Origin: Psychrobacter pygoscelis
Lineage (GTDB): Bacteria; Pseudomonadota; Gammaproteobacteria; Pseudomonadales; Moraxellaceae
Direction: 5' to 3'
Length of the DNA stretch: 64,000 bases
NCBI RefSeq assembly: GCF_004335015.1
Contig: NZ_RQRU01000001.1
Span: 62,001-126,000, forward strand
The position numbers and the translations under genes are program-made. The notes under the pieces are model-generated. The model was not told the DNA's origin. It worked only from the letters and a program-made list of their open reading frames with translations, and ran no database searches. The number at the start of each line of letters is the position of its first letter. The first letter of the stretch is position 1. Shown piece after piece: positions 1-9,604 of the stretch.

Positions 1-360
1 GGAGATAAGCAGTATGCCGCTCGTTGGCATATCAGTTAGTAAATTGATACGCTCACTGACAATATCTTGATGCGGCGATAGCTCATCGTAAGTTAAAGTT
101 TCCCAATCTGGGAATACATAAGCATCTACACCACAAAATGCCAGCTCAGTCTCTATTTGATTTAGCTGATTTTGATCGGCAGTAACCACCACTTTAAGCT
201 GATCCGCTACGTCGGCGACTGGGGTCTGCAGGAGGCTTGCCAGCCATAGACTACCTACCGCTCCGTAGCAAGGAGTCAACCAGCGCTTTTGCGCGGCTTT
301 AATAGGAAATAGCTGTTCATTGATGGGTAAAAAAGCAAAGGTCAACGGCGAGTTCGTCAT
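1..360 (-). CDS. mfd: Transcription-repair coupling factor Mfd, N-terminal fragment (runs off the window)
   Basis: This is the first 120 codons of an ORF that starts at the ATG at 360 and leaves the window at base 1. Mfd is a cytoplasmic ATPase that displaces RNA polymerase stalled at DNA lesions and recruits UvrA. The visible part is the UvrB-like N-terminal region. It has a family-typical stretch reading FPDWETLTYDELSPHQD near residues 85-101, followed by ISERINLL-like text (VSERINLL). The translocase and RNA polymerase-interaction domains lie outside the window. Only a weak ribosome binding site is visible. The family call is strong because the FPDWE...SPHQD motif is characteristic; the fragment itself carries no catalytic motifs. 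Confidence 0.88.
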   Translation of the reverse strand, partial: MTNSPLTFAFLPINEQLFPIKAAQKRWLTPCYGAVGSLWLASLLQTPVADVADQLKVVVTADQNQLNQIETELAFCGVDAYVFPDWETLTYDELSPHQDIVSERINLLTDMPTSGILLIS

Positions 361-861
361 AAATGATAGCTTAAACAGAATGGACTTAAAAAACTTAAAG
401 AAGGTGATGAGCAAATCGGTACAATCGTTACTCTAAAGTATCTCTTGCGCCGCAAGTTACAGAGCTTAAGAGGTATCAACGTAGTAATGTATCGAAGTAT
501 CGATATAAATAACATTATGTAGGTCCCTCAACGCCATAGCATAGCCATGGCGAAGTGAGAGACTATAATAGACTATCTGTATAAACAATAATTAATACTG
601 TCTATTAATGATTAACTGTACAAGACTGCCTACAATATAATTACCTACAGTTATCTGGTTTATCCCTATCTAGTAGCGGCGCTACGATTTGTCACTTAGG
701 CAAAATGCACATTTACGAGATAACATAACCACTCAGCTAAAGTGCTAACCTTAGCCCTATTAACTCAACATTATGCTCAAATAAAAAAAAACACCTTGGC
801 TCATTGGCACTTATCTAACCTAAATTAACTGGTCATAAAACACCTAGAAAAATACTTCAGA
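361..861. other. Intergenic region between mfd and rraA
   Basis: About 500 bp with no credible ORF. It should contain the minus-strand mfd promoter. The only structure I see is the imperfect hairpin at 523-563, listed separately. It is followed directly by a TATAAT-like hexamer at 564-569 on the plus strand with no plus-strand gene to serve. Confidence 0.5.
523..563. repeat. Nested inverted repeat (hairpin) upstream of mfd
   Basis: Outer arms GTCCCTCA (523-530) and TGAGAGAC (556-563) pair with one mismatch. Inner arms CGCCAT (532-537) and ATGGCG (547-552) pair perfectly. There is no T-run on either side, so it is not an obvious intrinsic terminator. It could be a small palindromic repeat or an RNA structure. 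No second copy was noticed in this window. Confidence 0.45.
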
Positions 862-1386
862 CTAAAGCAATGGTTTATCACTAGCGATGATGCCGTTATT
901 GTCTGCATAAACATGCATTCCTGAGCGCAGGGTTAAATCACCAAAGCTAATTTCAATATCAGTCTGACCTTCATCACGGCGTGTAGACTTCCTCGGAATC
1001 GCACCCAAGGCCATAACGCCAATATCCATCTGCGCCATATCATCGACATCACGAACACAGCCATAGACGATGACCCCTGCCCAGCCATTATCTATGGCCG
1101 CTTGCGCTATCATATCTCCCAACAGCGCACAGCGCATGGAACCACCACCATCGACTACCAAGACCTTACCAGATCCTTGAGCGTCTGTACCATCACTATT
1201 TAGCAAGGCTTTCACTCGGCTATTATCCTCAAAGCACTTCACGGTAACGATCTCACCGCAGAACTTATCTTTACCGCCAAAGCTATAAAACGACTTACCC
1301 TCTATATTAGGAAGGCAAACCTGACTCTCCGGATTGGCATCTAATAGATCGCAAGTAACAAAGTTCTCTTTGGTCATCTGTGACAT
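862..1386 (-). CDS. rraA: RraA family protein (regulator of ribonuclease E activity A)
   Basis: A 174-residue protein of the RraA/demethylmenaquinone methyltransferase-like fold. In E. coli RraA binds RNase E and restrains mRNA decay; other family members are class II aldolases acting on 4-hydroxy-4-methyl-2-oxoglutarate. The sequence shows the family core: VVDGGGSMRCALLGDMIA near residues 77-94, then GWAGVIVYGCVRDVDDM, with the Arg-Asp pair used for metal binding in aldolase members. The length is slightly above the E. coli protein (161 residues). The ATG at 1386 has a good AGGAG about 8 nt upstream. The gene stands alone. The RraA name is preferred from overall similarity, but I cannot separate regulator from aldolase activity by reading the sequence. 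Confidence 0.85.
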   Translation of the reverse strand: MSQMTKENFVTCDLLDANPESQVCLPNIEGKSFYSFGGKDKFCGEIVTVKCFEDNSRVKALLNSDGTDAQGSGKVLVVDGGGSMRCALLGDMIAQAAIDNGWAGVIVYGCVRDVDDMAQMDIGVMALGAIPRKSTRRDEGQTDIEISFGDLTLRSGMHVYADNNGIIASDKPLL

Positions 1387-1475
1387 TATTTTCTCCTAGT
1401 AAGGTCTTGGCTTAAGCACTGTCATGGTTATGTCGTATGCTATACAGACGCTAAAATTATAGGTGTTTTATTCAC

Positions 1476-2177
1476 TCAACTTTTAACCCGAGTCATTGCT
1501 AGCATCTGCTTATTTTCGATAATTGTAGTCTTTGGGGTATGACGTGGTGAGCGAAACTTAGCCTGCTCGTAGAGCTGATGGGCAGTCATCGCCATGGCAA
1601 TAGCCACACGTTTGGCGGAGATTGGATGTACGGATACCGATTCAGGAACTATGGGCGATATCAGCCTAAACACCCCTTGACTAAGACGCTCAAGTGGTCG
1701 ACCTTTATGCTTACCTAGCAGTAAAGACGGCCGAAAAACAGTCAAATTAGTGAAGCCGATTGCCTCAATTGCTAGTTCAGTTTCTGCCTTGACGCGGTTA
1801 TAGAAAATTCGACTGTCTACTTGTGCACCAAGTGCAGATAATAAAAAGAACTGACGCACTCCTTTATTAAAGCATAAAGTCGCAAAGTCGACATTATAGT
1901 TATAATCAACTTGTCTAAACGCCTCTTCACTCCCCGCCTGCTTTTGTGTCGTACCTAGACAGCTAAAAGCATCTGTATGATAATCAAGGTCCAGATTGGC
2001 AAAAGTATCCGCAAGATTAGCAAAATCATTCAATTGATAATAATGCATACTAGCATTCATATATCTTGGCGGCCGACGCGCAATCACGATTATCTTGTCA
2101 TACAAGGCACTCAGCTGTTTAACCAGCTGCTGACCTACCAATCCTGTGGCTCCAATAATAATGGCTTTTCGTTGCAT
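1476..2177 (-). CDS. Atypical short-chain dehydrogenase-like NAD(P)-binding protein
   Basis: A 233-residue protein with a clear N-terminal Rossmann fold. It opens with KAIIIGATGLVGQQLVKQL, in which GATGLVG is the dinucleotide-binding glycine motif at residues 9-15. A central FFLLSALGA stretch and YNRVKAE near residues 127-133 resemble the YxxxK active-site helix of atypical SDRs (HTATIP2/NAD(P)H-binding group). Proteins of this shape are annotated as oxidoreductases or NAD-dependent epimerase-like proteins; the substrate is unknown. The last 30 or so residues look disordered. The start is the ATG at 2177. It lies upstream of rraA on the same strand with a 90-bp gap, so co-transcription is possible. 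Function beyond nucleotide binding is not supported. Confidence 0.7.
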   Translation of the reverse strand: MQRKAIIIGATGLVGQQLVKQLSALYDKIIVIARRPPRYMNASMHYYQLNDFANLADTFANLDLDYHTDAFSCLGTTQKQAGSEEAFRQVDYNYNVDFATLCFNKGVRQFFLLSALGAQVDSRIFYNRVKAETELAIEAIGFTNLTVFRPSLLLGKHKGRPLERLSQGVFRLISPIVPESVSVHPISAKRVAIAMAMTAHQLYEQAKFRSPRHTPKTTIIENKQMLAMTRVKS

Positions 2178-2961
2178 AAATAATCCATAACGATAGCGTA
2201 TTGCAAATGATAGTCTTAGCTCATCTTATCTGATAGTCAAGCCTATTTTACCACCACACTACGAATCCGTGAGTTTAAAGCAGTGGGATAGATAAGGTAT
2301 CGCTTATTAATAAAGCAAATTTAGATATCATAAGCTAAGCTAAATATAGCAAGCTTTTTTAAGTGCCAATAGTACAGTAATTACATTCACACTGAGCTTG
2401 ATTTTATAAGTTTTAAAGTTGCTTCCAAGGTTGCTTTTAGTATTTTTCCAAGGTATCTGCCTGTATTATTATGATATCCCTAGCCCATTATAATATATAG
2501 TTCGACTCACAGGTTAGCTAAACACAGCCGCCATAAAAAATAGCTAGGACACTATTACTTAACACCCGTATGCGGCAGTTAGTAAGATACTTGCGGTGTT
2601 TCTAGAATACTGACATACAGTCGATAGTGACGCGTTTTATCCGTTATACGGCCTAATTGATGCCAAATCTAGCAGTAGTTAGCCCTATTATAGCTAGAGA
2701 AGTCCTTCACGATGCTAAAAACACGTAAATATATTGTCCTACGCCAATATATTTGCTACTATATGGCGCTTTACATGTCTCGCTGTTTACTGCTACTTTA
2801 ATATTCCTAAGAGCTGTAAAAGCATAGACACCCTATTTAACCGCCAGTAATTAATTGACCAATATAATAGGTGAGACGGCTGCTCATCTTTGATAGTTAT
2901 TTACTGAAGGTTACTTTTTAAATTTACTGTTATTTATCTGTCTTTTACCAAGGAGATTCGC
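2178..2961. other. Long intergenic region upstream of rpsT
   Basis: About 780 bp between two divergent genes with no convincing ORF. It must contain the promoter of the minus-strand dehydrogenase-like gene and that of rpsT. A TATAAT hexamer at 2863-2868, about 94 nt before the rpsT start, is a possible -10 box, but its -35 region is poor. I see no other structure I can support. Confidence 0.4.
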
Positions 2962-3228
2962 GTGGCAAACTCTGCACAAGCTCGTAAACGCGCTCGTCAA
3001 AACACCCAACGTCGTCAACATTCTGCATCACAACGCTCTATGTTCCGTACTTATCTTAAGCGTGTAGATGCGGCTATTGAAACTAATGACTATACTGCTG
3101 CTACCGAAGCTTACAATAAAGCGGTACCAGTTATTGACCGCCTAGCGGACAAAGGCATTATTCATAAAAATAAAGCTGCTCGTCATAAGAGCCGCTTGAA
3201 CAAAGCTATCAAAGCTTTACAAGCCTAA
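2962..3228 (+). CDS. rpsT: 30S ribosomal protein S20
   Basis: An 88-residue, highly basic protein that binds 16S rRNA early in 30S assembly. The N-terminus reads [18 protein letters not shown], typical of S20 (ANxxSAxKRxRQ), and the C-terminus has the usual [17 protein letters not shown] stretch. Length matches the family (86-88). The start is GTG at 2962, preceded by AAGGAG at 2950-2955 with 6 nt spacing. A non-ATG start is known for S20 in other bacteria (UUG in E. coli), where it takes part in translational autocontrol. The gene is a single unit on the plus strand inside a minus-strand block, with its own intrinsic terminator downstream. Confidence 0.97.
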   Translation: MANSAQARKRARQNTQRRQHSASQRSMFRTYLKRVDAAIETNDYTAATEAYNKAVPVIDRLADKGIIHKNKAARHKSRLNKAIKALQA

Positions 3229-3287
3229 TTTTGGCTTAAGTGAGCTAAACTCCCTTAAGGGAAATCGTTAACATTGGTTGACGGTAT

Positions 3288-3336
3288 AAAACCTTGTTTT
3301 CTCCTGATTAGTAATAGGAGTCAACAAGGTTTTTTT
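3288..3336 (+). terminator. Intrinsic terminator of rpsT
   Basis: Arms AAAACCTTGTT (3288-3298) and AACAAGGTTTT (3323-3333) form a strong stem. An inner CTCCT/AGGAG pairing shortens the loop, and a run of T follows to 3336. It sits 60 bp after the rpsT stop codon. Confidence 0.85.
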
Positions 3337-3417
3337 ATGACTTGTATTTATGGTTCAAGTAACTTATCAGTAAATATCGTGACCAATCCAAAGACATAGA
3401 GGTTAACAGCAATAGAG

Positions 3418-4209
3418 TTATGAGTATGTCTTAGGATCAAAACCAGCCTGCTCATAGGCTTGGAGCAGTGTAGCTACTGGACGAACATAAAGCTTACCCC
3501 GCCACAAAAAGTGCGCTGAGGCCTGAGCAAAAGGCTTATCATCAAACCACAAAAACACGCCTTCCATCATCTTTGGCCAATCGTTCCAGTCAATACTTGG
3601 TACGTCAAACATTACTGCCAAGAATGCTGATAATAAGGTGTCATGGCTTACTGCCAATTTAAGCTGACCAAACTCCGGCTGATGGTGATAAAACAGTGAC
3701 AAAATATCTAAGCCGCCTTGATATGCATTCTTAGTACCCGCGATATCTCCGTTCAAGAATTTATTAATGAAGTTTAAAGCACCAATTTGCTTAAAGACTT
3801 GGCTGGCAACCTCAGGCTCAGTCACTAAACTACCTGGCTCAACCAATAGCGACTGGTGCAAGATTTCGCGGCGAAGGCCTGCTCCTTGCTGCATTAGCTC
3901 TGCGGTGTCCAAACAGCGCCCTATCGGACTAGAGATACTCTCTACATCCATACAGTAAGGCAGATGTGTCGCCAACCAACGGCCCCAAGACTTGGCAAGC
4001 ACTCTCCCCTTTGGTGTGAGTGGCAGCTGATAACTGGCAAATCCATTGCCATCTGAACGCTCTCTTAGAGAATGCCGAGTAAACAGCATCAAACGCTTGT
4101 CCGTGGGCAATAGATTGACGGAACTTATCATACTGGGGGGAAGGTGTGAGGGCGCCGGTGCAGTAGGCGGCGTAATAATCTCATAATCTGATGTTTTCAA
4201 TAATTTCAT
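3418..4209 (-). CDS. Histidine phosphatase superfamily protein
   Basis: A 263-residue protein of the phosphoglycerate mutase-like (histidine phosphatase) superfamily. The catalytic phosphate pocket motif reads TRHSLRERS at residues 44-52, with the nucleophilic His at 46 after Arg45. LTPKGRVLAKSWG follows, equivalent to the LTxxG segment of the family. A second conserved His is in AVSHDTLLSAFL about residue 190. The first 35 or so residues are proline-rich and probably disordered. The substrate is not predictable: family members include phosphoglycerate mutases, SixA-like protein phosphatases and phytases. It lies 67 bp downstream of a metallophosphoesterase gene on the same strand, so both may be co-transcribed. 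Confidence 0.75.
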   Translation of the reverse strand: MKLLKTSDYEIITPPTAPAPSHLPPSMISSVNLLPTDKRLMLFTRHSLRERSDGNGFASYQLPLTPKGRVLAKSWGRWLATHLPYCMDVESISSPIGRCLDTAELMQQGAGLRREILHQSLLVEPGSLVTEPEVASQVFKQIGALNFINKFLNGDIAGTKNAYQGGLDILSLFYHHQPEFGQLKLAVSHDTLLSAFLAVMFDVPSIDWNDWPKMMEGVFLWFDDKPFAQASAHFLWRGKLYVRPVATLLQAYEQAGFDPKTYS

Positions 4210-4276
4210 GACAGCGCTATTTATAGTTAACCGTTTAAAAACTGGGCAAGCTTAAGGGTAAAAGCTGGTAATCCGT

Positions 4277-5074
4277 CTAGACCACCTCAACCACTTTATC
4301 CCAAGCAAATTCTAATGCAGTACTACTAATCTCCCCGGGATAGGCGCGAGGATTAACGACCACTCGAGTGCGACCAATTTGGTAATCAAACGCTTCATGA
4401 GTATGACCATGCACCCAAAGCCTAGGGGCCCAATCTTCATACATCCATGCCGACAAATCACTAACAAATGCAGCATTGCTTGGTAGTTGGGCGTATTTTT
4501 CAGATACAGACTGAGGACTGATACTATGATGCGTCATGACCACGACTTTTTTATTAAGTGCAGCGGCATCTTTTAAAGCTTGCTTTAACCAATGACGGTG
4601 CTGACTGTGAATTTGTACAGACAGCTCAGGTGTAAATAAAGCCTCACCCGCTTTAATCTGTTGATAATCACGCATAAAGCTGACCGCGACGTCTATAGTG
4701 TCATCAGTCGCCTGATACTGATAATCCGTCCAAAGAGTACAACCTAAAATGCGAACATCTCTAAAGTCAAAGTGCTGGCATTGTAATACTTTGAGTCCTT
4801 GAGCGGTACTGGCATCAAAGTTATCCCAAGTCGCAAGCTCGCTATCAAAGCTTAACACATCCTCACCAAAGTACTCGTGATTACCAGCAATGGTAATAAT
4901 CGGCAATGCCAGACGCTTAGCTTGAACTTGCAACCAGCGCATACCTTGATCACTATTAGCAGTATCGCCAGCGACAACGATAATGTCAGCAGAGGTTTTA
5001 GGAATCTCTCCAACAAACTCTCCACGGCGAACGTAGCTATCAATGTGTAAGTCACTTAATATTTGAATCTGCAT
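4277..5074 (-). CDS. Metallophosphoesterase (calcineurin-like)
   Basis: A protein of about 265 residues with all signature blocks of the calcineurin-like phosphoesterase family, which bind two metal ions. Numbered from the chosen start, these are SDLH (residues 7-10), VVAGD, AGNHEYFGE, TTHH-type MTHHS, and HGHTHEAFDY near the C-terminus. The open frame extends upstream to 5140, but that start would lie directly against the intrinsic terminator at 5141-5171. The ATG at 5074, giving MQIQILSDLH, places the first metal ligands where the family has them. No strong ribosome binding site is seen for either start. The substrate is unknown. It probably forms a transcription unit with the histidine phosphatase gene downstream. 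Confidence 0.82.
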   Translation of the reverse strand: MQIQILSDLHIDSYVRRGEFVGEIPKTSADIIVVAGDTANSDQGMRWLQVQAKRLALPIITIAGNHEYFGEDVLSFDSELATWDNFDASTAQGLKVLQCQHFDFRDVRILGCTLWTDYQYQATDDTIDVAVSFMRDYQQIKAGEALFTPELSVQIHSQHRHWLKQALKDAAALNKKVVVMTHHSISPQSVSEKYAQLPSNAAFVSDLSAWMYEDWAPRLWVHGHTHEAFDYQIGRTRVVVNPRAYPGEISSTALEFAWDKVVEVV

Positions 5075-5140
5075 ACTGCCTATCGTCTTATCAATCAAAT
5101 AACTCAGTGTATCATTGATTATTATCGAATTATAAGTCAT

Positions 5141-5171
5141 AAAAAAAAGACAACGTTAAAGTTGTCTTTTT
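5141..5171 (-). terminator. Bidirectional intrinsic terminator downstream of pyrF
   Basis: Perfect stem of AAAAAGACAAC (5144-5154) and GTTGTCTTTTT (5161-5171) with a 6-nt loop and A/T runs on both sides. It lies between pyrF and the metallophosphoesterase gene, both on the minus strand, and most simply ends the pyrF transcript. Confidence 0.85.
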
Positions 5172-5219
5172 CATTATAAATTTACAATCTTATCCGCTCA
5201 TTCGAGCTTCGATTATAAA

Positions 5220-5939
5220 TCAGTTTAGACAGTCATTCACAATATATTGAAGCTTTTGCCTAGGGTTACTAGCCGTAGTGATAGATCGTCCAATCACTAA
5301 ATAATCAGAGCCGTTCGCTATAGCCTCCTCTGGCGTACAAATCCGCTTTTGATCATCTTTGCTATCATCTAGCAGACGAATCCCTGGAGTTACTAGCTTA
5401 AAGTCTGGACCACAAAGCGCCTTTAATGAAGCCGCCTCATTGGCTGAGCATACTACCCCTTCAAGACCTGCTTCTTGCGTCAACAATGCTAAGCGCTTAA
5501 CTTGGCTTTCGACATCTGACTCTACCCCAATTTGACTCAGCGTCTTTTCGGTCATAGAGGTCAAGACAGTTACGGCAATAAGTAGCGTATTATGCCCATT
5601 GTCTACCAATCGCTGTTTCGCCAACGCCATAGCATCAAGCCCCACACTGGCATGTAGGTTCACCATCCAAACCCCCATATCCGCAGCAGCGAGGACAGCT
5701 TGAGCCGTAGTATTAGGGATATCGTGGAACTTTAAGTCTAAAAAAACCTCAAAATCACGCTGATGAAGCGCTTCGATAATGCTCGGACCACAACGTGTAA
5801 ATAGCTCTTTACCTACTTTGACTCGGCACAGCTTTGGGTCTAAGGAATCAGCCAAAGTTAGCGCCGAGTTTAAATCTTGTTTATCGATGGCCACAATAAC
5901 AGGCGATACTAAGCCCTTGGCCGCTTGTTGATGAATCAT
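5220..5939 (-). CDS. pyrF: Orotidine 5'-phosphate decarboxylase
   Basis: A 239-residue enzyme that decarboxylates OMP to UMP, the last step of de novo pyrimidine synthesis in the cytoplasm. The catalytic motif [10 protein letters not shown] appears near residues 68-77, with the Asp-Lys-Asp arrangement needed for catalysis. The N-terminal VIVAIDKQD and the C-terminal [17 protein letters not shown] and YLVIGRSIT stretches are the phosphate-gripping loops. Length is normal (E. coli 245). The start is the ATG at 5939. It lies 41 bp downstream of lapA on the same strand and is closed by an intrinsic terminator, matching the conserved ihfB-lapA-pyrF order of gammaproteobacteria, but without lapB between lapA and pyrF. 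Confidence 0.96.
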   Translation of the reverse strand: MIHQQAAKGLVSPVIVAIDKQDLNSALTLADSLDPKLCRVKVGKELFTRCGPSIIEALHQRDFEVFLDLKFHDIPNTTAQAVLAAADMGVWMVNLHASVGLDAMALAKQRLVDNGHNTLLIAVTVLTSMTEKTLSQIGVESDVESQVKRLALLTQEAGLEGVVCSANEAASLKALCGPDFKLVTPGIRLLDDSKDDQKRICTPEEAIANGSDYLVIGRSITTASNPRQKLQYIVNDCLN

Positions 5940-5982
5940 AAAAACCGTCTATAGTAAATAAAATATGGATGGGTAATAAGAT

Positions 5983-6381
5983 TTAAAAGTATTTTTTAGT
6001 GGTATTAGGTGTTGTAGCGACAGTGTCAGTCGCAACGTTGTCTTTAGCGATATTTAAGCCGGCGACGTCATCAATCCTTGGCGCGTTTGCTTGACGGTCA
6101 ATAGCGACAGTCGCTTGCTTAAGCTGCTCTTGAAGGCTTCTATTCTCTTTTTGAAGTCGACTAATCTCCCACTTATTTTGAAAGACCTTAAACAAGAGTA
6201 ACGATAATAAGAGACCAATAAGCACACCAAGTGCCAAGCAAATAATCAATAATAGCCCTAAGTTCATGGCTGGGGCTTGCGAGAAGATTAGATTGACCGC
6301 TACTTCTGTATTATTGGCCAACACCAACCCTAAAGAATAAGCAAATACTAAGAACAATAATACTAATAAAATAAATCGCAT
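5983..6381 (-). CDS. lapA: LapA domain-containing inner-membrane protein (DUF1049)
   Basis: A 132-residue membrane protein with two N-terminal hydrophobic helices (about residues 1-22 and 40-65) and a cytoplasmic coiled-coil tail with heptad-like Leu/Gln text (ISRLQKENRSLQEQLKQ). This is the architecture of lipopolysaccharide assembly protein A, which in E. coli works with LapB in controlling LpxC turnover and LPS synthesis. The frame opens at a TTG at 6387, but the ATG at 6381 has GAGGAAG at a good distance and begins directly with the hydrophobic helix, so it is preferred. Its position between ihfB and pyrF matches other gammaproteobacteria. The lapB gene usually found beside it is absent here. 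Confidence 0.8.
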   Translation of the reverse strand: MRFILLVLLFLVFAYSLGLVLANNTEVAVNLIFSQAPAMNLGLLLIICLALGVLIGLLLSLLLFKVFQNKWEISRLQKENRSLQEQLKQATVAIDRQANAPRIDDVAGLNIAKDNVATDTVATTPNTTKKYF

Positions 6382-6903
6382 ATCCAAACTTCCTCATTAT
6401 CAAGATTTGTACAACTCTACTGGATACTGCGGGGTTCAGATAGTCAGTAGCGTTGATAATAATAAACTTTAATTATCATTTCAGCTGTCAATCAGCAACC
6501 CATATCTTAATACAAATAGGGCGACGCAGATAGTATTTTCATTACTAATGGCTTGGAAGGGATGATTTGGTCGATAATCAAGAATGAGAGCTCATTCTTT
6601 TAAGATTCAAGGTGTTGTCTTTCTCCCTTAAGTGTAGCCTCTAATAATTTTTGACTATTAATTCACTTCATCCACCAGCTGTAGCCAACCTGCTAGTCGC
6701 CATGGTCCCATTGGTAAATTTACTACCACCTATTAATCAAGCTTATTTCAATTCTCTTTACAATTTCATAGATAATTGCTGATATATACAGTCTGTAATA
6801 AAGCTATTATTGATGGCTCTTCATTACTCACAGCAATAAATTATGAAATTAATGACCATTGTTAGTCAACATAAATCAGTAGTGATAAAATATGATACTG
6901 AGA
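6382..6903. other. Intergenic region between ihfB and lapA, with a 9-bp inverted repeat
   Basis: About 520 bp with no ORF. Its main structure is the inverted repeat AAGAATGAG (6580-6588) / CTCATTCTT (6591-6599), perfect arms separated by 2 nt. On the plus strand it is followed by TTTAAG, but the spacer is too short for a normal terminator loop. It may be an operator or a small structure. It is long enough to hold a separate promoter for lapA-pyrF. Confidence 0.45.
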
Positions 6904-7218
6904 TTAATCTAAGTCCTTTATGTCGGCATTATCATTCACCGCTTCACGCAATGCTTTTCCAGGTTTAAAATGAGGTATTGCTTTAGCGGGCACTTCTACA
7001 CTTTCCCCAGTTTTTGGATTGCGCCCTATTCTTGCTTGTCTGTGATGCAAGCAAAAGCTACCAAAACCTCTTATTTCCACTCGGCCATCATCTACTAGAG
7101 TTTCGACCATCAATGATAAAATGTGGCGAACCGCTTCATCAACGGTAGCATCCGTCATATTATCGCACGATGCCCCTAAGTTACTTATAAAGTCTGATTT
7201 ATTGATTACCTGTTGCAT
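6904..7218 (-). CDS. ihfB: Integration host factor beta subunit
   Basis: A 104-residue DNA-bending protein of the HU/IHF family; with IhfA it forms the heterodimer that kinks DNA in replication, recombination and transcription. The DNA-binding beta-arm region reads GFGSFCLHHRQARIGRNPKTGE, including the intercalating proline of RNPKTG, followed by PHFKPGKALRE. The open frame extends to 7284, but the ATG at 7218 is preceded by AAGGT about 10 nt upstream and gives the family N-terminus (MQQVINKSDFI), so it is preferred; the earlier ATG has no ribosome binding site. It follows rpsA on the same strand, as in most gammaproteobacteria. The acidic tail (DNADIKDLD) is a little longer than in E. coli. 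Confidence 0.94.
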   Translation of the reverse strand: MQQVINKSDFISNLGASCDNMTDATVDEAVRHILSLMVETLVDDGRVEIRGFGSFCLHHRQARIGRNPKTGESVEVPAKAIPHFKPGKALREAVNDNADIKDLD

Positions 7219-7671
7219 AGTCGATCTACCTTTTAAATAGCCTGTAATGTTAGTCTTATCCATACTAGATCTCTGAATAACCATAAGTTATTCAAAACTA
7301 TAACTTAAATTAAAGTAATAATGGTAAAAATATTAAGATATATTTAATAATTTTTCAGTATTAATTCTGCCTAAATATTAATAGTTATGTATTTTTTCTT
7401 AATTGCAGAGGTTATTGAACTCTCTAGCGCCTTCGTACTAGAAGTGATTAATTGCGCTCTGCATTAGCATTTACTCTAAAGTCATAAAAAGCTAAAAACT
7501 TAGCATATGACAATACTCAACTAATGTCTATATTATACCGTACCATAATAGCAAGGTAACAATCCACTCATAATTAAACTCAAGTTTGCTAAAAACAAGG
7601 CACTTAAAATTAAGACAAAAAAAGGAGCGACTTAAGCCGCTCCTTTTTTCAACAAGACTGTTTAAATAGTA
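7219..7671. other. Intergenic region between rpsA and ihfB
   Basis: About 450 bp, AT-rich, with no ORF. It holds the rpsA terminator at 7617-7649 and must hold the ihfB promoter. No motif clear enough to name was found in the rest. Confidence 0.5.
7617..7649 (-). terminator. Intrinsic terminator of rpsA
   Basis: Stem GGAGCG (7624-7629) / CGCTCC (7638-7643) extended by A/T runs on both sides, with an 8-nt loop. It lies 22 bp beyond the rpsA stop codon and ends in a T-run when read on the minus strand. Confidence 0.85.
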
Positions 7672-9357
7672 TTATTGCATTTGTTCTTTGATCAGATCAC
7701 CAATAGTTTTTGGCTGAGCTTCAGAGCCAGATGCTGCTGGAGTATTGCTGCCCAAGTCTTTAATCGCTTGACGCTCTTCAGCTTCATCTTTTGCTTTGAT
7801 AGACAAGCTGATATTGCGTGATTTACGATCAACACTGATGATTTTCGCTTCAACATCATCACCGACATTTAGGTGCTTAGTCGCGTCTTCAACTTTATCA
7901 CGCTGAATCTCTGAAGCACGTAAGTAACCTTCAACTTCATCAGCTAACTCTACGGTAGCGCCTTTAGCGTCAACTTCTTTCACTTTACCATTAACGATGC
8001 TACCACGGTCATTAGCAACTAAGAACTCATTGAATGGATCAGAGCTTAGCTGTTTAATACCTAGGCTAATGCGATTTGCTTCTGCATCCACAGAGAGAAC
8101 CATAGCTTCAACAGTATCACCTTTGTTGTAGTTACGGATAGCGTCTTCACCACTCTCGTTCCACGAGATATCTGATAAGTGAACCAGACCATCGATACCG
8201 CCATCAAGACCAATGAAGATACCAAAGTCAGTGATAGACTTGATAGTACCAGTGATCTTGTCACCACGTTGATGATTTTTATCGAACTCATCCCATGGGT
8301 TAGGAAGCGTTTGCTTGATACCCAAGCTAATACGACGACGCTCTTCATCAATATCAAGAATCATGACATCAACTTCGTCACCCACTTGCACGACTTTAGA
8401 AGGATGGATGTTTTTGTTGGTGTGATCCATCTCTGATACGTGAACTAGACCTTCGATGCCTTCAGCGATTTCAGCGAAGCAACCATAGTCAGTTAAGTTG
8501 GTTACACGAGCTTGAACGATGCTGCCGACTGGGTAAGTCGCACCAACATTGTCCCAAGGATCAGTACCTAGTTGTTTTAGACCTAGGCTGACACGGTTAC
8601 GCTCACGGTCAAACTTCAGGACTTTAACTTTTAGGTCTTGACCAACTTCAACAACTTCAGATGGATGCTTGATGCGACGCCATGCCATATCAGTAATGTG
8701 CAATAGACCATCAATACCACCTAGGTCAACGAATGCACCGTAATCAGTAAGGTTCTTAACGATACCTTCGATCTCGATACCTTCTTCAAGCTTATTAAGT
8801 AGCTCTTCACGCTCAGCTGAATTTTCAGCTTCCATAACTGCGCGGCGGCTAACCACAACGTTATTACGCTTTTGATCAAGCTTAATAACTTTGAATTCAA
8901 GCTCTTTGCCTTCTAGATGTGTAGTATCACGAATAGGACGTACATCTACCAAAGATCCTGGTAGGAAGGCACGTACAGAACCGATATCTACAGTGAAACC
9001 GCCTTTAACTTTATTAGAGATAAGACCAGTTACAACTTCGTCATCTTCAAAGATTTTTTCAAGCGCGTTCCACGTTTCAACACGTTTCGCTTTTTCACGA
9101 GATAGCAAGGTTTGACCCATGCCATTATCGACGGCTTCAACTACCACGTCGACGTTATCGCCAACTTCTACTTCAAGCTCGCCTTCGTCGCTTAGGAATT
9201 CTTCGCGAGCGACGATACCTTCAGATTTAAGACCGGTATCTACAGTGATCCAGTCATTGTCGATGGCGACAACAGCACCTGTGATGACTGAGCCACGCTC
9301 AATATCAAGACCCTGTTCTTCTAGGCTCGCTTCAAATAGTTCAGCAAATGATTCCAT
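7672..9357 (-). CDS. rpsA: 30S ribosomal protein S1
   Basis: A 561-residue protein that binds mRNA on the 30S subunit and helps unfold structured leaders during initiation. It is built of six S1/OB-fold repeats. The last four are recognisable by recurring text such as [40 protein letters not shown]...EGLVHVSEM and [28 protein letters not shown] (split here for length). The start is the ATG at 9357 with AAGGT about 10 nt upstream. Length matches the family (557 in E. coli). It follows cmk with a 247-bp gap and precedes ihfB, the standard gammaproteobacterial order, and has its own terminator. Confidence 0.97.
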   Translation of the reverse strand: MESFAELFEASLEEQGLDIERGSVITGAVVAIDNDWITVDTGLKSEGIVAREEFLSDEGELEVEVGDNVDVVVEAVDNGMGQTLLSREKAKRVETWNALEKIFEDDEVVTGLISNKVKGGFTVDIGSVRAFLPGSLVDVRPIRDTTHLEGKELEFKVIKLDQKRNNVVVSRRAVMEAENSAEREELLNKLEEGIEIEGIVKNLTDYGAFVDLGGIDGLLHITDMAWRRIKHPSEVVEVGQDLKVKVLKFDRERNRVSLGLKQLGTDPWDNVGATYPVGSIVQARVTNLTDYGCFAEIAEGIEGLVHVSEMDHTNKNIHPSKVVQVGDEVDVMILDIDEERRRISLGIKQTLPNPWDEFDKNHQRGDKITGTIKSITDFGIFIGLDGGIDGLVHLSDISWNESGEDAIRNYNKGDTVEAMVLSVDAEANRISLGIKQLSSDPFNEFLVANDRGSIVNGKVKEVDAKGATVELADEVEGYLRASEIQRDKVEDATKHLNVGDDVEAKIISVDRKSRNISLSIKAKDEAEERQAIKDLGSNTPAASGSEAQPKTIGDLIKEQMQ

Positions 9358-9604
9358 TATGTCTACCTTTGTATAGCCGTATCCTGTCCAGCACAGTACG
9401 GATCAAATTAATGCCATCAGTAGAAATACGCTGGTTTTCACTCTACTAATAACATGTTTAAAAGCTTTTAAATCTATTACTACAAATTCTTTATAAATAT
9501 AAGTCTTTGATTATTACTGCACAAAAACTTTAATAGAATGTCCTACATTTACTCTCATTACCCAGACTTAGTACTGATTACCAACCAGTCATTTTACTAA
9601 TGAA

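Noticed and set aside
8179-8436. Plus-strand frames inside rpsA
   Set aside because: Antisense shadows of the conserved S1 repeats.
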